Notes under the pieces: model-generated | What the model was told of the DNA's origin: nothing | What the model saw: only the letters and a program-made list of their open reading frames with translations | Database searches by the model: none | Assembly: GCA_021827705.1 (NCBI GenBank) | Contig: JAKAUQ010000019.1 | Location: forward strand, 1-64,000 | Length of the DNA stretch: 64,000 nucleotides | Direction: 5' to 3' | Source: Actinomycetes bacterium | Lineage (GTDB): Bacteria; Actinomycetota; Acidimicrobiia; Acidimicrobiales; RAAP-2 | Program-made: the position numbers and the translations under genes | Part shown: positions 8,728-16,929 of the stretch, in pieces | How the letters are laid out: every line of letters begins with the position of its first letter | How positions within the stretch are numbered: position 1 is the first letter of the stretch

Positions 8728-9859
8728 CCGACGACTCGATCTCCACGACGCCCGTGGCTCGCCCGTCGTAGAGCACCTGCACCGCCGCCGCCTTCTCGCG
8801 CCACGCCAAGACGGTTCCCCCCGAAGCCTCAACCAGTCCCACGTTCACGTCGTAGACACCGTCGAGCAGCGGCACCGAGCGCCACTCGACCTGGATGCGG
8901 TTAACTCCCGGACGAAGCTCCACGGGCGCTGCCTGAGCGTCGCTCCGGCTCACCAGGAGCCCCGTGCGCGTGAAGACCTCCGTTACCAGATTGGCCGACA
9001 CCGCGTGGTCGCTCGTCACGTCGATCTCGAACGCGAGATCTTCCCCGCGCCGCATGTCGAAGGACCCGCTAGGTGTCGTCACGCTGGTGATCTGGACGGT
9101 CGACGAGACCACGGCGTGTCCCGGCACCTGGCCCAGCAGTCGCTGGCGGAAGATCCGCAGGGCCTCGCCGACGGTGTCGTCGGCCACCTGGATTCCGTGG
9201 TCCAGCACGATCGCGCGGTCGCAGACCGCTCGCACCGTGTCGGCCTGGTGGGTCACGAGCAGGATCGTCCGGCCCTCACGCTGGAAGAGCCGGATACGGT
9301 CCAGGCACTTCGCCTGGAAGCGCTCGTCGCCCACCGCGAGGACCTCGTCGACCACCAGGATCTCGGGCGCTACATTGACGGCCACCGCGAAGGCCAAGCG
9401 GACGTACATGCCGCTGGAGTAGAACTTCACGGGTGTGTCGATGAAGTGGGCCAGCTCGCTGAAGTCCACGATGTCCTCGAAGACTCGCTCCACCATCCGG
9501 CGCGAGAGCCCGAGCATCGATCCGTACAGGTAGACGTTGTCGCGCCCTGACAGCTCGGGCTGGAAGCCCGCGCCCAACTCGAGGAGCGCGGCCAGACTCC
9601 CCCGCAGGCGGATCTGCCCCGCCGTGGGCTTGAGGACGCCACAGATGCACTTCAGCAGCGTCGACTTGCCCGAGCCATTGTGTCCGACGATGCCTACCGT
9701 CTCTCCCTCACCCACGGTGAAGTTGATGTCGCGCAACGCGTCGAAGATCTCGGTGGACCCGGAGCGGGGGTGCAGGAGCCTCTCCTTGAGCGTTTGGTGC
9801 CGCTCGTGGTGGATCTTGAACTGCTTGGCGACGCCCGAGACCTCGATGACGGCGGACAT
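8717..9859 (-). CDS. Polysaccharide/teichoic-acid exporter ATPase (Wzt/TagH type)
   Basis: This 380-residue ATPase powers an ABC-2 exporter of cell-surface glycan. Walker A is GHNGSGKST (59-67), the signature region is YSSGMYVRLAFA, and Walker B is ILVVDEVLAVGD, the form typical of TagH/Wzt. After the ATPase domain come about 130 residues (about 250-380) resembling a Wzt C-terminal beta-sandwich (LAFEIDVTSD, VEWRSVPLLDGVYDVNVGL), which in Wzt recognises the glycan end. ATG 9859 overlaps the permease stop as TGATG, so the two are translationally coupled. The 3' end overlaps the convergent HAD gene. Confidence 0.92.
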   Translation of the reverse strand: MSAVIEVSGVAKQFKIHHERHQTLKERLLHPRSGSTEIFDALRDINFTVGEGETVGIVGHNGSGKSTLLKCICGVLKPTAGQIRLRGSLAALLELGAGFQPELSGRDNVYLYGSMLGLSRRMVERVFEDIVDFSELAHFIDTPVKFYSSGMYVRLAFAVAVNVAPEILVVDEVLAVGDERFQAKCLDRIRLFQREGRTILLVTHQADTVRAVCDRAIVLDHGIQVADDTVGEALRIFRQRLLGQVPGHAVVSSTVQITSVTTPSGSFDMRRGEDLAFEIDVTSDHAVSANLVTEVFTRTGLLVSRSDAQAAPVELRPGVNRIQVEWRSVPLLDGVYDVNVGLVEASGGTVLAWREKAAAVQVLYDGRATGVVEIESSVTA

Positions 9860-10785
9860 CACAGTTCCGACTCGAAGTTGCCCTCGAGTCGCCCGAAGAC
9901 GGCCAGGGCGGCGAGGAAGGCGACGAGTGCCACAGCCAAGATGACGACATTCATCGTGGCAAAGGTCGACAGCGGCCACGAGGGAAGGACGTGAAGCGGG
10001 AGCCCGCTCGTGGTCGAGGTGACAATTGGGGAGCCGTAGATCACGCGCTGGAACGTCAGGATGATCGGGGTGATCGGGTTGACGAAGTAGAGCGCCGTGA
10101 GTCCGTGGTTATGCAGTGGCGTGGCCAGGGAGTTGGAATACGAGTAGACGACCGGCGAGACCCAGAACCACAGTTGGAGCAGCACGTCCATCAGGTGGCG
10201 GACATCGCGCAAGTAGACGGTGATCGCCGACATCACAATGCCGAGGGCGGCCGCGAACAGCGCAAGGGACACAAACGCGATGAGCAGGAGCCACGCCCAC
10301 GACCACGTCACGTGGTGCCCGACCAGCAGGACGAAACCCACCAGGATGGCGAACTGGATGACGAAGTAGAAGATGGATGCCCCGACGTTGCTCAGGGCCA
10401 AGATCTCGCGGGGGAAGGACACCTTCTTGACCAGCCCCGCCCGATCGACGATCACGCCCGTCGACGTGCTCACTGCGGTTTGGAACATGGTCCACACGAC
10501 CAGGCCGGCGAAGAGGTACACCACGAATCCGGGAATGCCGTTCTTCAAGAACACCGAGAAGACGAGGTAGTAGGTCGCCAACGTCAGCGCCGGCGACAGC
10601 ATCGACCAGATGAGACCCAGGGCCGAGCCCTTGTACTTGATCCGGATGTCTGAGACGATCAGACCCCAGAGGAGTTCGCGTCGCTCGAGCAGGTTGCGCA
10701 AACGCGGGACGAGCGGCGTTCGCGCGCTGACGACGCGAGCGGCGGTGGTCGCGCTCCGCTCGGGCGGCGAGGCTGCTGCGTCCAC
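9859..10785 (-). CDS. ABC-2 type exporter permease for surface polysaccharide
   Basis: The encoded membrane protein has about 308 residues and six probable helices (for example FVVYLFAGLVVWTMF and FYFVIQFAILVGFVLLVG). RELLWGLIVSDIRIKYKGSALG before the first helix is the usual cytoplasmic N-terminal segment of Wzm/TagG permeases. The frame is open far upstream through clpP in another frame, so the start is uncertain; GTG 10785, five bases after the clpP stop, fits best. It partners with the overlapping ATPase to export an undecaprenyl-linked glycan. Confidence 0.88.
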   Translation of the reverse strand: MDAAASPPERSATTAARVVSARTPLVPRLRNLLERRELLWGLIVSDIRIKYKGSALGLIWSMLSPALTLATYYLVFSVFLKNGIPGFVVYLFAGLVVWTMFQTAVSTSTGVIVDRAGLVKKVSFPREILALSNVGASIFYFVIQFAILVGFVLLVGHHVTWSWAWLLLIAFVSLALFAAALGIVMSAITVYLRDVRHLMDVLLQLWFWVSPVVYSYSNSLATPLHNHGLTALYFVNPITPIILTFQRVIYGSPIVTSTTSGLPLHVLPSWPLSTFATMNVVILAVALVAFLAALAVFGRLEGNFESEL

Positions 10786-10790
10786 TGAGG

Positions 10791-11375
10791 CTAGGACCGT
10801 GGGGACCCGGCGCGATCGATCACGGCATCGATGAAGCCGTAGTCCTGCGCCTGCTGTGCGGTGAACCACCGATCGCGATCGGAGTCGGCCTCGATGCGAT
10901 CCACCGGCTGCCCCGTGTGGAAGGCGATCCGCTCGGCCAGCACGCGCTTGAGGTAGACGATCTGCTCGGCCTGGATTGCGATGTCGGACGCCTGTCCCTC
11001 CATGCCGCCAGCGGACGGCTGGTGCATCAGGATGCGGCTGTGCGGCAGCGCGAAGCGCTTGCCCGGCGTCCCCGCGCACAGCAGGACCTGGGCCATCGAG
11101 GCCGCCATTCCCAGACATATTGTCCGGATGTCGCAGCTCACGTACTGCATCGTGTCGTAGATGGCCAGTCCGTCAGTGACCGATCCTCCAGGCGAGTTGA
11201 TGTAGAGGCTGATGTCCTTGTCGGCGTCCTCGGCCTCCAAGAGCAGCAATTCGGAGCAGATCCGATTGGCCGTCACCTGGTCCACCTGGGAACCCAGGAA
11301 GACGATGCGCTCCCGCAAGAGGCGCTGGTTGAGGTCGTTGGAGCCCGGGGTCTCGGCCGCGGCAAGGAATACCAT
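10791..11375 (-). CDS. clpP: ATP-dependent Clp protease proteolytic subunit
   Basis: This 194-residue serine protease forms the Clp barrel that degrades unfolded and tmRNA-tagged proteins with ClpX or ClpC. Ser93 (GMAASMAQ) is the nucleophile and His118 (RILMHQP) the base. The third member lies in DSDRDRWF (Asp168). The ATG start at 11375 gives a short N-terminus (MVFLAAAETPGSNDLNQRLL) with little or no propeptide. Unusually, no second clpP, clpX or tig is adjacent; the neighbours are a polysaccharide exporter and tRNA-Leu. A second copy may lie elsewhere, as actinobacteria usually carry at least two. Confidence 0.96.
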   Translation of the reverse strand: MVFLAAAETPGSNDLNQRLLRERIVFLGSQVDQVTANRICSELLLLEAEDADKDISLYINSPGGSVTDGLAIYDTMQYVSCDIRTICLGMAASMAQVLLCAGTPGKRFALPHSRILMHQPSAGGMEGQASDIAIQAEQIVYLKRVLAERIAFHTGQPVDRIEADSDRDRWFTAQQAQDYGFIDAVIDRAGSPRS

Positions 11376-11434
11376 GCCCCCAATCTACTGGAGACCCGCG
11401 TCTTGGCCCCGGGACGCCGTAGCATTGTTTCCGC

Positions 11435-11514
11435 GCGGGCGTGGCGAAATTGGCAGACGCACTGGTTTTAGGTACCAGTTCTTCGGAGTGTGGGTTCGAG
11501 TCCCGCCGCCCGCA
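11435..11514 (+). tRNA. tRNA-Leu (anticodon TAG)
   Basis: GCGGGCG (11435-11441) pairs with CGCCCGC (11507-11513), with discriminator A. The anticodon loop TTTAGGT between CTGGT and ACCAG gives anticodon TAG. A variable arm (TTCTTCGGAGT) and T arm GTGGGTTCGAGTCCCGC follow. The 80-nt length with an extra arm is right for tRNA-Leu. CCA is not encoded. Confidence 0.96.
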
Positions 11515-11522
11515 CACGGTTA

Positions 11523-11543
11523 TGTCTCAGGGTTTCTGGGACA
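11523..11543 (+). terminator. Hairpin shortly after tRNA-Leu
   Basis: TGTCTCAG pairs with CTGGGACA (one G-U pair) around a GGTTT loop, eight bases after the tRNA end. No U-tract follows. It is a candidate terminator or processing signal. The remaining ~185 bases up to the LON-domain gene hold no evident gene. Confidence 0.4.
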
Positions 11544-11728
11544 GCGGAGCCCACACACTCTTTCCGTCTCGGCAACCTGCCAGATGTATCGAGCGTGCCG
11601 AGTTCGACGACGACTGGTCCTGCGAACCTGACTCCGTCGTCGGTCCTGGGGGGGACCCGAACCTAGACGAACGGTAGAGCCTTGTTCGGCCAAGGTCTCG
11701 GCATCGGCCAGCCACCGCGGGCGTGAAC

Positions 11729-12358
11729 CTACAGGGGAAGCCCGTGGGCCAGCAAGCGCTGGTAGTCGCCGTAGCGCTCACAGCAGATCTCGGCCACCGT
11801 ACGGAGCCGGTCGTTGGGATTGCTGAGGCTGAGGACAGAGAGCTGGTCCAGCAAGGACATCGGCGTCATTGCGCACAGCTGCCAACTCCGGACTCTCGGG
11901 TCCTCGTCCATCTCGCAGTCGTGGCGTAAGACCTCATCGGTCACGATCTCGCTGCGCAGGGCCCGCAACGCGCGTACCGCCGACTCGGTGGACTCGAGCA
12001 GTCGGGGCTCAATGGGCACGTCGTCGCAGCAGCGCTCGCGCACGACAGCCCGCGGGTAGGGAGCGTCAGTGAGCCAGGAATCAACGCTGAAGCACGACAC
12101 GCCGCGCACGATGAGCAGCGACCGCCCGTCGCGCATGGGCATGGCATCCAGGATGCGGACCACCGTGCCCACTGACGTGTGCGCGTCGCAGTCACCGACG
12201 TCACGCCCCCGATCGATCAGGCACGTCCCGAACTCACTCGAGCCGCCCAGATCGTGGAGCATCGACTGGTAGCGGTCCTCGAACACGTACAGACCGACTA
12301 CCTGGTGGGGAAAGATGACCATGCCCAGAGGGAACATGGGAAACGCTGGCTCGCCCAC
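11729..12358 (-). CDS. LON peptidase substrate-binding-domain protein
   Basis: The 209-residue protein consists of the N-terminal LAN/LON domain only, without the AAA+ or protease domains of Lon. It opens with FPMFPLGMVIFPHQVVGLYVFE, the hallmark of the domain, and has RYQSMLHDL and GTCLIDRGRDVGD. It is a common stand-alone gene in actinobacteria with no firm biochemical role; substrate or peptide binding is inferred from Lon. The start is GTG 12358. Confidence 0.88.
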   Translation of the reverse strand: MGEPAFPMFPLGMVIFPHQVVGLYVFEDRYQSMLHDLGGSSEFGTCLIDRGRDVGDCDAHTSVGTVVRILDAMPMRDGRSLLIVRGVSCFSVDSWLTDAPYPRAVVRERCCDDVPIEPRLLESTESAVRALRALRSEIVTDEVLRHDCEMDEDPRVRSWQLCAMTPMSLLDQLSVLSLSNPNDRLRTVAEICCERYGDYQRLLAHGLPL

Positions 12359-12401
12359 AGCCGCAGCCTACGGGTGCGCCTGGTGACTACAGACGCCCGT
12401 T

Positions 12402-12986
12402 TCAGCCACCTAAGAGGATGGCGAGGGCTCGCAATGCGCGCGCACGGTGCGATAGGCGGCTCTTCTCCGCAAGGGTGAGCTCGGCGAGCGTGCGCCCATC
12501 AGGGGATGGAAGCACGAACACGGGGTCGTATCCGAATCCGAACCTTCCCCGGGCGACGAAGCCGATGCTTCCCGCCAGCACGCCGTCAACCACCGTGGTG
12601 CGTCCATCGGGTTCGGCCACGGCGATGACCGTGCGAAAATAGGCGTCGCGCGACCCCTCGGGCACGTCGGTGAGTTCGGCGAGGAGCAGCTGGACGTTGT
12701 CAGCGTCGGACGCACCATCGCCGGCGAAGCGAGCGCTGCGCACCCCGGGCCGACCTCCCAGTGCGGCCACGAACAGGCCGGTGTCATCGGCGATGGCGGG
12801 CTGACCGCTGAGTCGCGCCACGGCCAGCGCCTTCATCTGCGCGTTGCCCTCGAGAGTCTCGGCAATTTCGTCCACGTCCGGGATCTCCGCGGGGCGCGCG
12901 TCGAGTGTCACCCCCAGGGGTTCGAGGACCGCGCGCATCTCGATGAGCTTGTGGACATTGGCGGTTGCCGCGACGTATCGGCTCAC
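12402..12986 (-). CDS. rdgB: Non-canonical purine NTP pyrophosphatase (ITPase, RdgB/HAM1)
   Basis: This 194-residue housecleaning enzyme hydrolyses (d)ITP and XTP to monophosphates. [12 protein letters not shown] near the N-terminus is the substrate/P-loop-like segment, [25 protein letters not shown] carries the catalytic aspartate, and FGFGYDPVF and SHRARAL are the usual C-terminal motifs. GTG 12986 overlaps the rph stop (GTGA). The rph-rdgB order is the standard actinobacterial arrangement. Confidence 0.96.
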   Translation of the reverse strand: MSRYVAATANVHKLIEMRAVLEPLGVTLDARPAEIPDVDEIAETLEGNAQMKALAVARLSGQPAIADDTGLFVAALGGRPGVRSARFAGDGASDADNVQLLLAELTDVPEGSRDAYFRTVIAVAEPDGRTTVVDGVLAGSIGFVARGRFGFGYDPVFVLPSPDGRTLAELTLAEKSRLSHRARALRALAILLGG

Positions 12987-13723
12987 GGCAGGCGAGCCAG
13001 TGGTGGCGTCACGAGCAGCTCTCGCTGGATCCCGTGGATCGTCGCGATTCCTGCCGATGCCAGGTCGAGCAGCTGATCGAGCTCTCCCCTGGTGAAGGGC
13101 GCCCGCTCAGCCGTCCCCTGGACCTCCACGAACCCCCCTGCTCCGGTCATGACCACGTTCATGTCCGTCGAGGCCCGAGAGTCCTCGCTGTAGGGCAGAT
13201 CGAGCAGGGCGACGCCGTCGATAACCCCGACCGAGACGGCCGCCACCACATCGGTGATCGCGTGACGAGCCAGACGTCCGGCTGCGACCAACCGGGTGAC
13301 GGCATCGTGCAGAGCCACGAATCCCCCACAGATGGAAGCCGTACGGGTTCCCCCATCGGCCTCCAGAACGTCACAGTCGATCGTGATCTGCGTGTCAGCC
13401 AGGGCCTCCAGGTCGGCGACAGCCCGCAGCGACCGCCCGATGAGCCTCTGGATCTCGTGCGTCCGTCCTGACTGGCGGCCCCGTGCAGCCTCGCGTGGCA
13501 CGCGCTCGGCCGACGCACCGGGAAGCATGGAGTACTCAGCGCTGATCCAGCCACGGCCGGACCCTCGCAGCCACCGCGGCACCTCCGACTCCACCGAGGC
13601 GGTGCACAACACGCGCGTGCGACCGAACTCCACCAGCACGGAGCCCGCCGCGCTCCTCGTGAAGTCACGGGTGAACGAGATAGGCCGCAGGTCGGCCGGC
13701 CCCCTTCCATCTGATCTGGTCAA
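12983..13723 (-). CDS. rph: Ribonuclease PH
   Basis: This 246-residue phosphorolytic 3'-5' exoribonuclease trims tRNA 3' ends. [13 protein letters not shown] at the N-terminus, the RNase PH signature area around [14 protein letters not shown], and the central segments [28 protein letters not shown] (conserved arginines) and [18 protein letters not shown] identify it. The start is TTG 13723, preceded by GGAGG at good spacing. It is translationally coupled to rdgB. Confidence 0.96.
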   Translation of the reverse strand: MTRSDGRGPADLRPISFTRDFTRSAAGSVLVEFGRTRVLCTASVESEVPRWLRGSGRGWISAEYSMLPGASAERVPREAARGRQSGRTHEIQRLIGRSLRAVADLEALADTQITIDCDVLEADGGTRTASICGGFVALHDAVTRLVAAGRLARHAITDVVAAVSVGVIDGVALLDLPYSEDSRASTDMNVVMTGAGGFVEVQGTAERAPFTRGELDQLLDLASAGIATIHGIQRELLVTPPLARLP

Positions 13724-13780
13724 CCTGGCCTCCAGCCGTCTATTCCCCCGTCCACGGTACCGGCGCCACGTCGGGCAGAC

Positions 13781-14317
13781 TCACTCCGTCGACGACGAGC
13801 GGCTCGGGCGGTAGAACAGGGCCAACTGGACGAGTGCGGCGCCCACTCCCACCCCGAGGGTGAGGGCGAGCCGAGAGCCCGGCGTCCACGACCAGCCCGG
13901 GACGCCCCACCAGCGATCCAGCGAGTAGGGCCCGGGACCGAGGGTCCCCAACGCCAGCGCTGTGACGGCCACCGAGAGCGTGTACTCCACGCCCTCACCT
14001 CGATTGAAGATGAAGAAGCCGTTCTTGCGATGCACGGTCGCGATGGCGACGAGCATCAGCGACATGAGACCAGCGGCGGCCAGCGGCGTGGCCAGGCCGA
14101 CGATGAGTAAGACACCCACGCCGACTTCGGTCGCGGAGGCCAGCATCGCATTGGGGACGCCGGGTCGCACGCCGATGGACTCGAACCATGTAGCCGTCCC
14201 AGGAATGCGACCACCACCGAAGAAGTGGTGATATCCGTGGGCCAGGATCATGAGCCCCAGGTAGACACGCAGCACAGCCAGGACGGCACCGACGGCGACA
14301 CACTGCGAGATTCCCAT
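13781..14317 (-). CDS. DoxX-family membrane protein
   Basis: The 178-residue protein has four hydrophobic segments, beginning VGAVLAVLRVYLGLMILAHG, with the DoxX/DoxD pattern (HGYHHFFGGGRIPGTATWFE, LASATEVGVGVLLIVGLATP). ATG 14317 is preceded by GGGAGGTGGTGTC; the longer open frame upstream lacks a better start. DoxX proteins are quinone-linked or redox-associated membrane proteins of uncertain function. It diverges from smpB. Confidence 0.85.
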   Translation of the reverse strand: MGISQCVAVGAVLAVLRVYLGLMILAHGYHHFFGGGRIPGTATWFESIGVRPGVPNAMLASATEVGVGVLLIVGLATPLAAAGLMSLMLVAIATVHRKNGFFIFNRGEGVEYTLSVAVTALALGTLGPGPYSLDRWWGVPGWSWTPGSRLALTLGVGVGAALVQLALFYRPSRSSSTE

Positions 14318-14386
14318 GACACCACCTCCCGCTGGCATCGTAGGTGCTGGAGCGTGTCCGGCCTCCACGCTCGATACGCTTCCCTC

Positions 14387-14905
14387 GTGGCTCGAGCCAA
14401 GCAGATGCAAGCCCGGCGGGCCGCCGCCCAGGCCAATACCGGCGACCGTGTCGTAGCCACCAACCGTCGTGCGCGACATGACTACGACATCGTCGACACC
14501 CTCGAATGCGGCATGGTGCTCACCGGCAGCGAGGTGAAGTCGCTACGGAGCAACCACGCCCAGATCACCGACGCCTACGCGCGGGTCGAAGACGGCGAGC
14601 TGTGGCTCTTCGCGTTGCACATTCCGGCGTGGAAGTTCGCTGTGGGCTTCGGGAGTCACGAGCCGGATCGACGCCGCAAACTGCTGGTGCATCGTCAAGA
14701 ACTCCACCGGTGGGACTCCCAGCTACGGACGCAACCCCTGACCATGGTCCCGCTCAGCGTGTACTTCAGCCATGGCCAGGCCAAAGTCTCCTTGGCGCTC
14801 GCGCGCGGTCGCACGCAGTATGACCGGCGCCATGCCCTGGCCGAACGCGAGGCACGTCGAGAAATGGACCGGGCCGCCAAACACGCCGGACGGTTTGACC
14901 ACTAG
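14387..14905 (+). CDS. smpB: SsrA-binding protein SmpB
   Basis: The 172-residue protein binds tmRNA and brings it to stalled ribosomes. Core motifs are ATNRRARHDYDI, TLECGMVLTGSEVKSLR, DAYARVEDGELWL, and the basic C-terminal tail (GRTQYDRRHALAEREARREM) that occupies the empty mRNA channel. The start is taken as GTG 14387 (VARAKQMQARR); internal ATG starts would remove little. The tmRNA gene begins 54 bases downstream, so the two partners are adjacent. Confidence 0.95.
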   Translation: MARAKQMQARRAAAQANTGDRVVATNRRARHDYDIVDTLECGMVLTGSEVKSLRSNHAQITDAYARVEDGELWLFALHIPAWKFAVGFGSHEPDRRRKLLVHRQELHRWDSQLRTQPLTMVPLSVYFSHGQAKVSLALARGRTQYDRRHALAEREARREMDRAAKHAGRFDH

Positions 14906-14959
14906 GCACGACGTTGCTGCCGGGCGCTAGCCTGGGTCCAGTGGGTCAGACGACCCCGA

Positions 14960-15306
14960 GGGGGTGATTGGTTTCGACGTCCTTGACTAGAGGGAAAGAA
15001 GCGAGCCGTGGTCTCCGGAACCACGTAAAAGAGCCGGAAACACAAACAAACGGCAATCCTGTATTTGCTGTTGCTAGTTAGCTAGCACGTCCGCCTAGGT
15101 TCGGCCCTGTGACTTAGGAATCGGGCGTCAAACAGCGGGGCTTACCGATGTGCTGCGTCAGCGGGCACGGTGGGACACTTGAGTTGACTACGGAAGTGGA
15201 CGGTCGCCGATGGGCGTCACTTCCCGACAATCCTTCGTCGGCTGCGCTCGGAGAATGTTCTCAACGGCGTGGACGGACCTGGGTTCGATTCCCAGCACCT
15301 CCACCA
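14960..15306 (+). ncRNA. ssrA: Transfer-messenger RNA (tmRNA)
   Basis: The 5' end GGGGGTGATTGGTTTCGACG and the 3' end GGTTCGATTCCCAGCACCTCCACCA form the tRNA-like domain; GGGGGTG pairs with CACCTCC, and CCA is encoded at 15304-15306. The tag frame most likely resumes at GAG 15031 just after TAAAA and ends at TAG 15079, giving a tag ending GNPVFAVAS. The alternative frames give no ALAA-like end. smpB lies directly upstream. The 3' end of this gene is the left edge of the accessory island and is intact, so tmRNA should be functional. Confidence 0.96.
15295..15306 (+). other. Putative attachment core at the ssrA 3' end
   Basis: GCACCTCCACCA closes ssrA. The same 12 bases end the first downstream repeat (17238-17249), and its first 10 bases end repeats 2-4. 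Tyrosine recombinases commonly use tmRNA 3' ends as attB sites, so this is a plausible anchor site. The match is short, and its use as an attachment site is inference. Confidence 0.5.
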
Positions 15307-15345
15307 GCCCTGACAAGGGATTACACCAGATCACGAGAGACGACG

Positions 15346-15492
15346 ATGGGCAACCTTGACCCCGACGACTGGTGCGCCAGCGTCGTCGAGGAGGTTCTGG
15401 TGGACTCGCCGATCGCGCATGAGGATACTGACTTCGCGAGTCTCCTCGAGGGTGCGAGGATCCTTCTCTCTCCGCACGAAGCCGGACAGTGA
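15346..15492 (+). CDS. Small hypothetical protein, first gene after ssrA
   Basis: This 48-codon frame (MGNLDPDDWCASVVEEVLVD, ending SPHEAGQ) begins 39 bases after ssrA with ATG 15346 and GAGAG upstream. It is acidic, with no recognisable domain. It is the only plus-strand frame in cassette A. It may be a real small gene or the remnant of a larger one cut at the island edge. I do not recognise it. Confidence 0.3.
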   Translation: MGNLDPDDWCASVVEEVLVDSPIAHEDTDFASLLEGARILLSPHEAGQ

Positions 15493-15533
15493 CGAGAAGG
15501 CACGACTGCCACGGCACGAGGTCGTGCAGCCCG

Positions 15534-16406
15534 CTACTTCCTGGTCCCTTGGTCCAGAAGCTTGTCGTGGTCGATGGGCTGACCGTCGTCATCGAGGATC
15601 CTGTCGAGTTCGCCGGCGGGGTAGACAAGGGGCCCGGTCTTGACGGCGAGCTCGTGCTGCCAGTCAATGATGCGAGAGCCCGTCACATCGACGACCTCGG
15701 TGGGATCGGAAAGGCACAGGCGTTCCCGGGAGTAGCCAGTTGCCAGCTCCATTAGGCGACGGGGGATGTCCCTGTGTGGCCAGCCTGGCGGGCGGTAGGT
15801 GGAGGCGGGCGGCATGCGCACGGACAGGAAGAACTCTCGAAGAACCTTCTCGTCCACCGAAACCTCGGTGGCGATGATCTCGATTTCGAGAAGGTCGGCG
15901 ATGGTGTGGCGGAGAGAAACGCCGGGAACCCCGGTGGCCCGCTTGAGCATCTCCTTCACCGGGACAACGGTGAGACGATCGAAGTCGAGAGCCCCACGCT
16001 CGACAATCAGGACTTCGTAGTCGTGAGCGTCGGGCAGGAGCTCTCCGCTAGCTGCTCGGCCTTCGAAGAGTGTGAAATCGTGCTCGGGCGTGAAGCCAAG
16101 CAACCAGCAGATGGCCTCCTCCTCGTCAAACCAGGTGACAGCACGCCCTCCCATAGGTCCGTGACAGGGGTAGATGTCCGGCCGCCCCACACCGTGGATA
16201 GGGTTGTCTGTCCCGGTCGCGGAATCCCGGTACTTGCTGCGGAACAGCCGCATGATCCAGCCGTGAGGGCTCGATTCTTCTACCCCGTCAAGGTCTGTGC
16301 GCGAGAAGGTCCGGGGACAGCCCAGATCCTCTAAGGCCCTCGCCGTCAGCCGGAGCTCGAACGCGCCGAGCTTGAGGGGCGGAAACTCAGGAGGAAGGTC
16401 ACTCAC
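15534..16406 (-). CDS. Hypothetical protein paired with an HTH gene (possible toxin-like partner)
   Basis: This 290-residue soluble protein has no family I can name. It begins MSDLPPEFPPLKLGAFELRL. Other notable parts are GWIMRLFRSKYRDSATG, the segment DEEEAICWLLGFTPEHDFTLFEGRA, and an acidic C-terminus (ILDDDGQPIDHDKLLDQGTRK). No signal peptide or membrane helix is seen. Its first eight bases overlap the end of the HTH gene, in the same order (regulator first) as toxin-antitoxin operons. It occupies the cargo position that the other three cassettes give to toxins. Toxin function is inference from position only. Confidence 0.7.
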   Translation of the reverse strand: MSDLPPEFPPLKLGAFELRLTARALEDLGCPRTFSRTDLDGVEESSPHGWIMRLFRSKYRDSATGTDNPIHGVGRPDIYPCHGPMGGRAVTWFDEEEAICWLLGFTPEHDFTLFEGRAASGELLPDAHDYEVLIVERGALDFDRLTVVPVKEMLKRATGVPGVSLRHTIADLLEIEIIATEVSVDEKVLREFFLSVRMPPASTYRPPGWPHRDIPRRLMELATGYSRERLCLSDPTEVVDVTGSRIIDWQHELAVKTGPLVYPAGELDRILDDDGQPIDHDKLLDQGTRK

Positions 16407-16803
16407 CCGTCGCGTCGCGTCGCGCGATCTTCGCGGCGGCCCTGGCCCGGACGTCAGCCAGGCTCTCAGCGACCCGGGGATCAGTCACAGACTGCTCAAC
16501 CACCGCAGCCGCGAACGCCCCGGCAGACACACGCGAACGACGCAGAGCCAGGACGGACTCGACCGGAATCCGGTGATGAGTGCCCACGGGCATGTCCTCG
16601 AGGAGACCAGACGTGATCCAGCGGACCACCATCGGGCGAGAAACCCCGAGAACATACGCAGCCTGCTCAGGGGTGAAGGTAGAAGCGTCTGACAGTACAA
16701 GGCCCACCTTCTTGGCCTGGTCCTGAGTCAGCTCGATACGGCTTCCGTCGACAAACTCCACCATTCGAGGAGTGTCGGCGCGGACATCATCAATCAGTGG
16801 CAC
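16399..16803 (-). CDS. Helix-turn-helix (excisionase/MerR-like) protein, probable antitoxin-type regulator
   Basis: This 134-residue protein has a DNA-binding domain at about 43-82 (FTPEQAAYVLGVSRPMVVRW then GTHHRIPVESVLAL), the excisionase-family/MerR-like helix-turn-helix with wing. The C-terminal 45 residues are Ala-rich and helical (VRARAAAKIARRD) and may contact the partner protein. The GTG start at 16803 has AAGGAGG five bases upstream. A perfect ACTGT-A-ACAGT palindrome sits 22 bases upstream, suggesting autorepression. It overlaps the unknown 290-residue gene. It could instead be an excisionase-type factor for the element. Confidence 0.75.
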   Translation of the reverse strand: MPLIDDVRADTPRMVEFVDGSRIELTQDQAKKVGLVLSDASTFTPEQAAYVLGVSRPMVVRWITSGLLEDMPVGTHHRIPVESVLALRRSRVSAGAFAAAVVEQSVTDPRVAESLADVRARAAAKIARRDATGE

Positions 16804-16824
16804 AGGTCCTCCTTATCTGAAACA

Positions 16825-16835
16825 ACTGTAACAGT
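16825..16835 (-). promoter_or_regulatory. Candidate operator for the cassette A operon
   Basis: ACTGTAACAGT is a perfect 5+1+5 inverted repeat lying between the GTG start of the HTH gene and repeat copy 1, where an autoregulated promoter would be expected. No protein binding is shown by sequence. Confidence 0.45.
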
Positions 16836-16929
16836 ATCGGCTCCACCGCGCAGTGCAAGCACGCCGAAACTGTGCCGCCAGACGCAGCACCCGCACTGGC
16901 CCGTTCTTCCTGATCCGGGATAGTACAAA

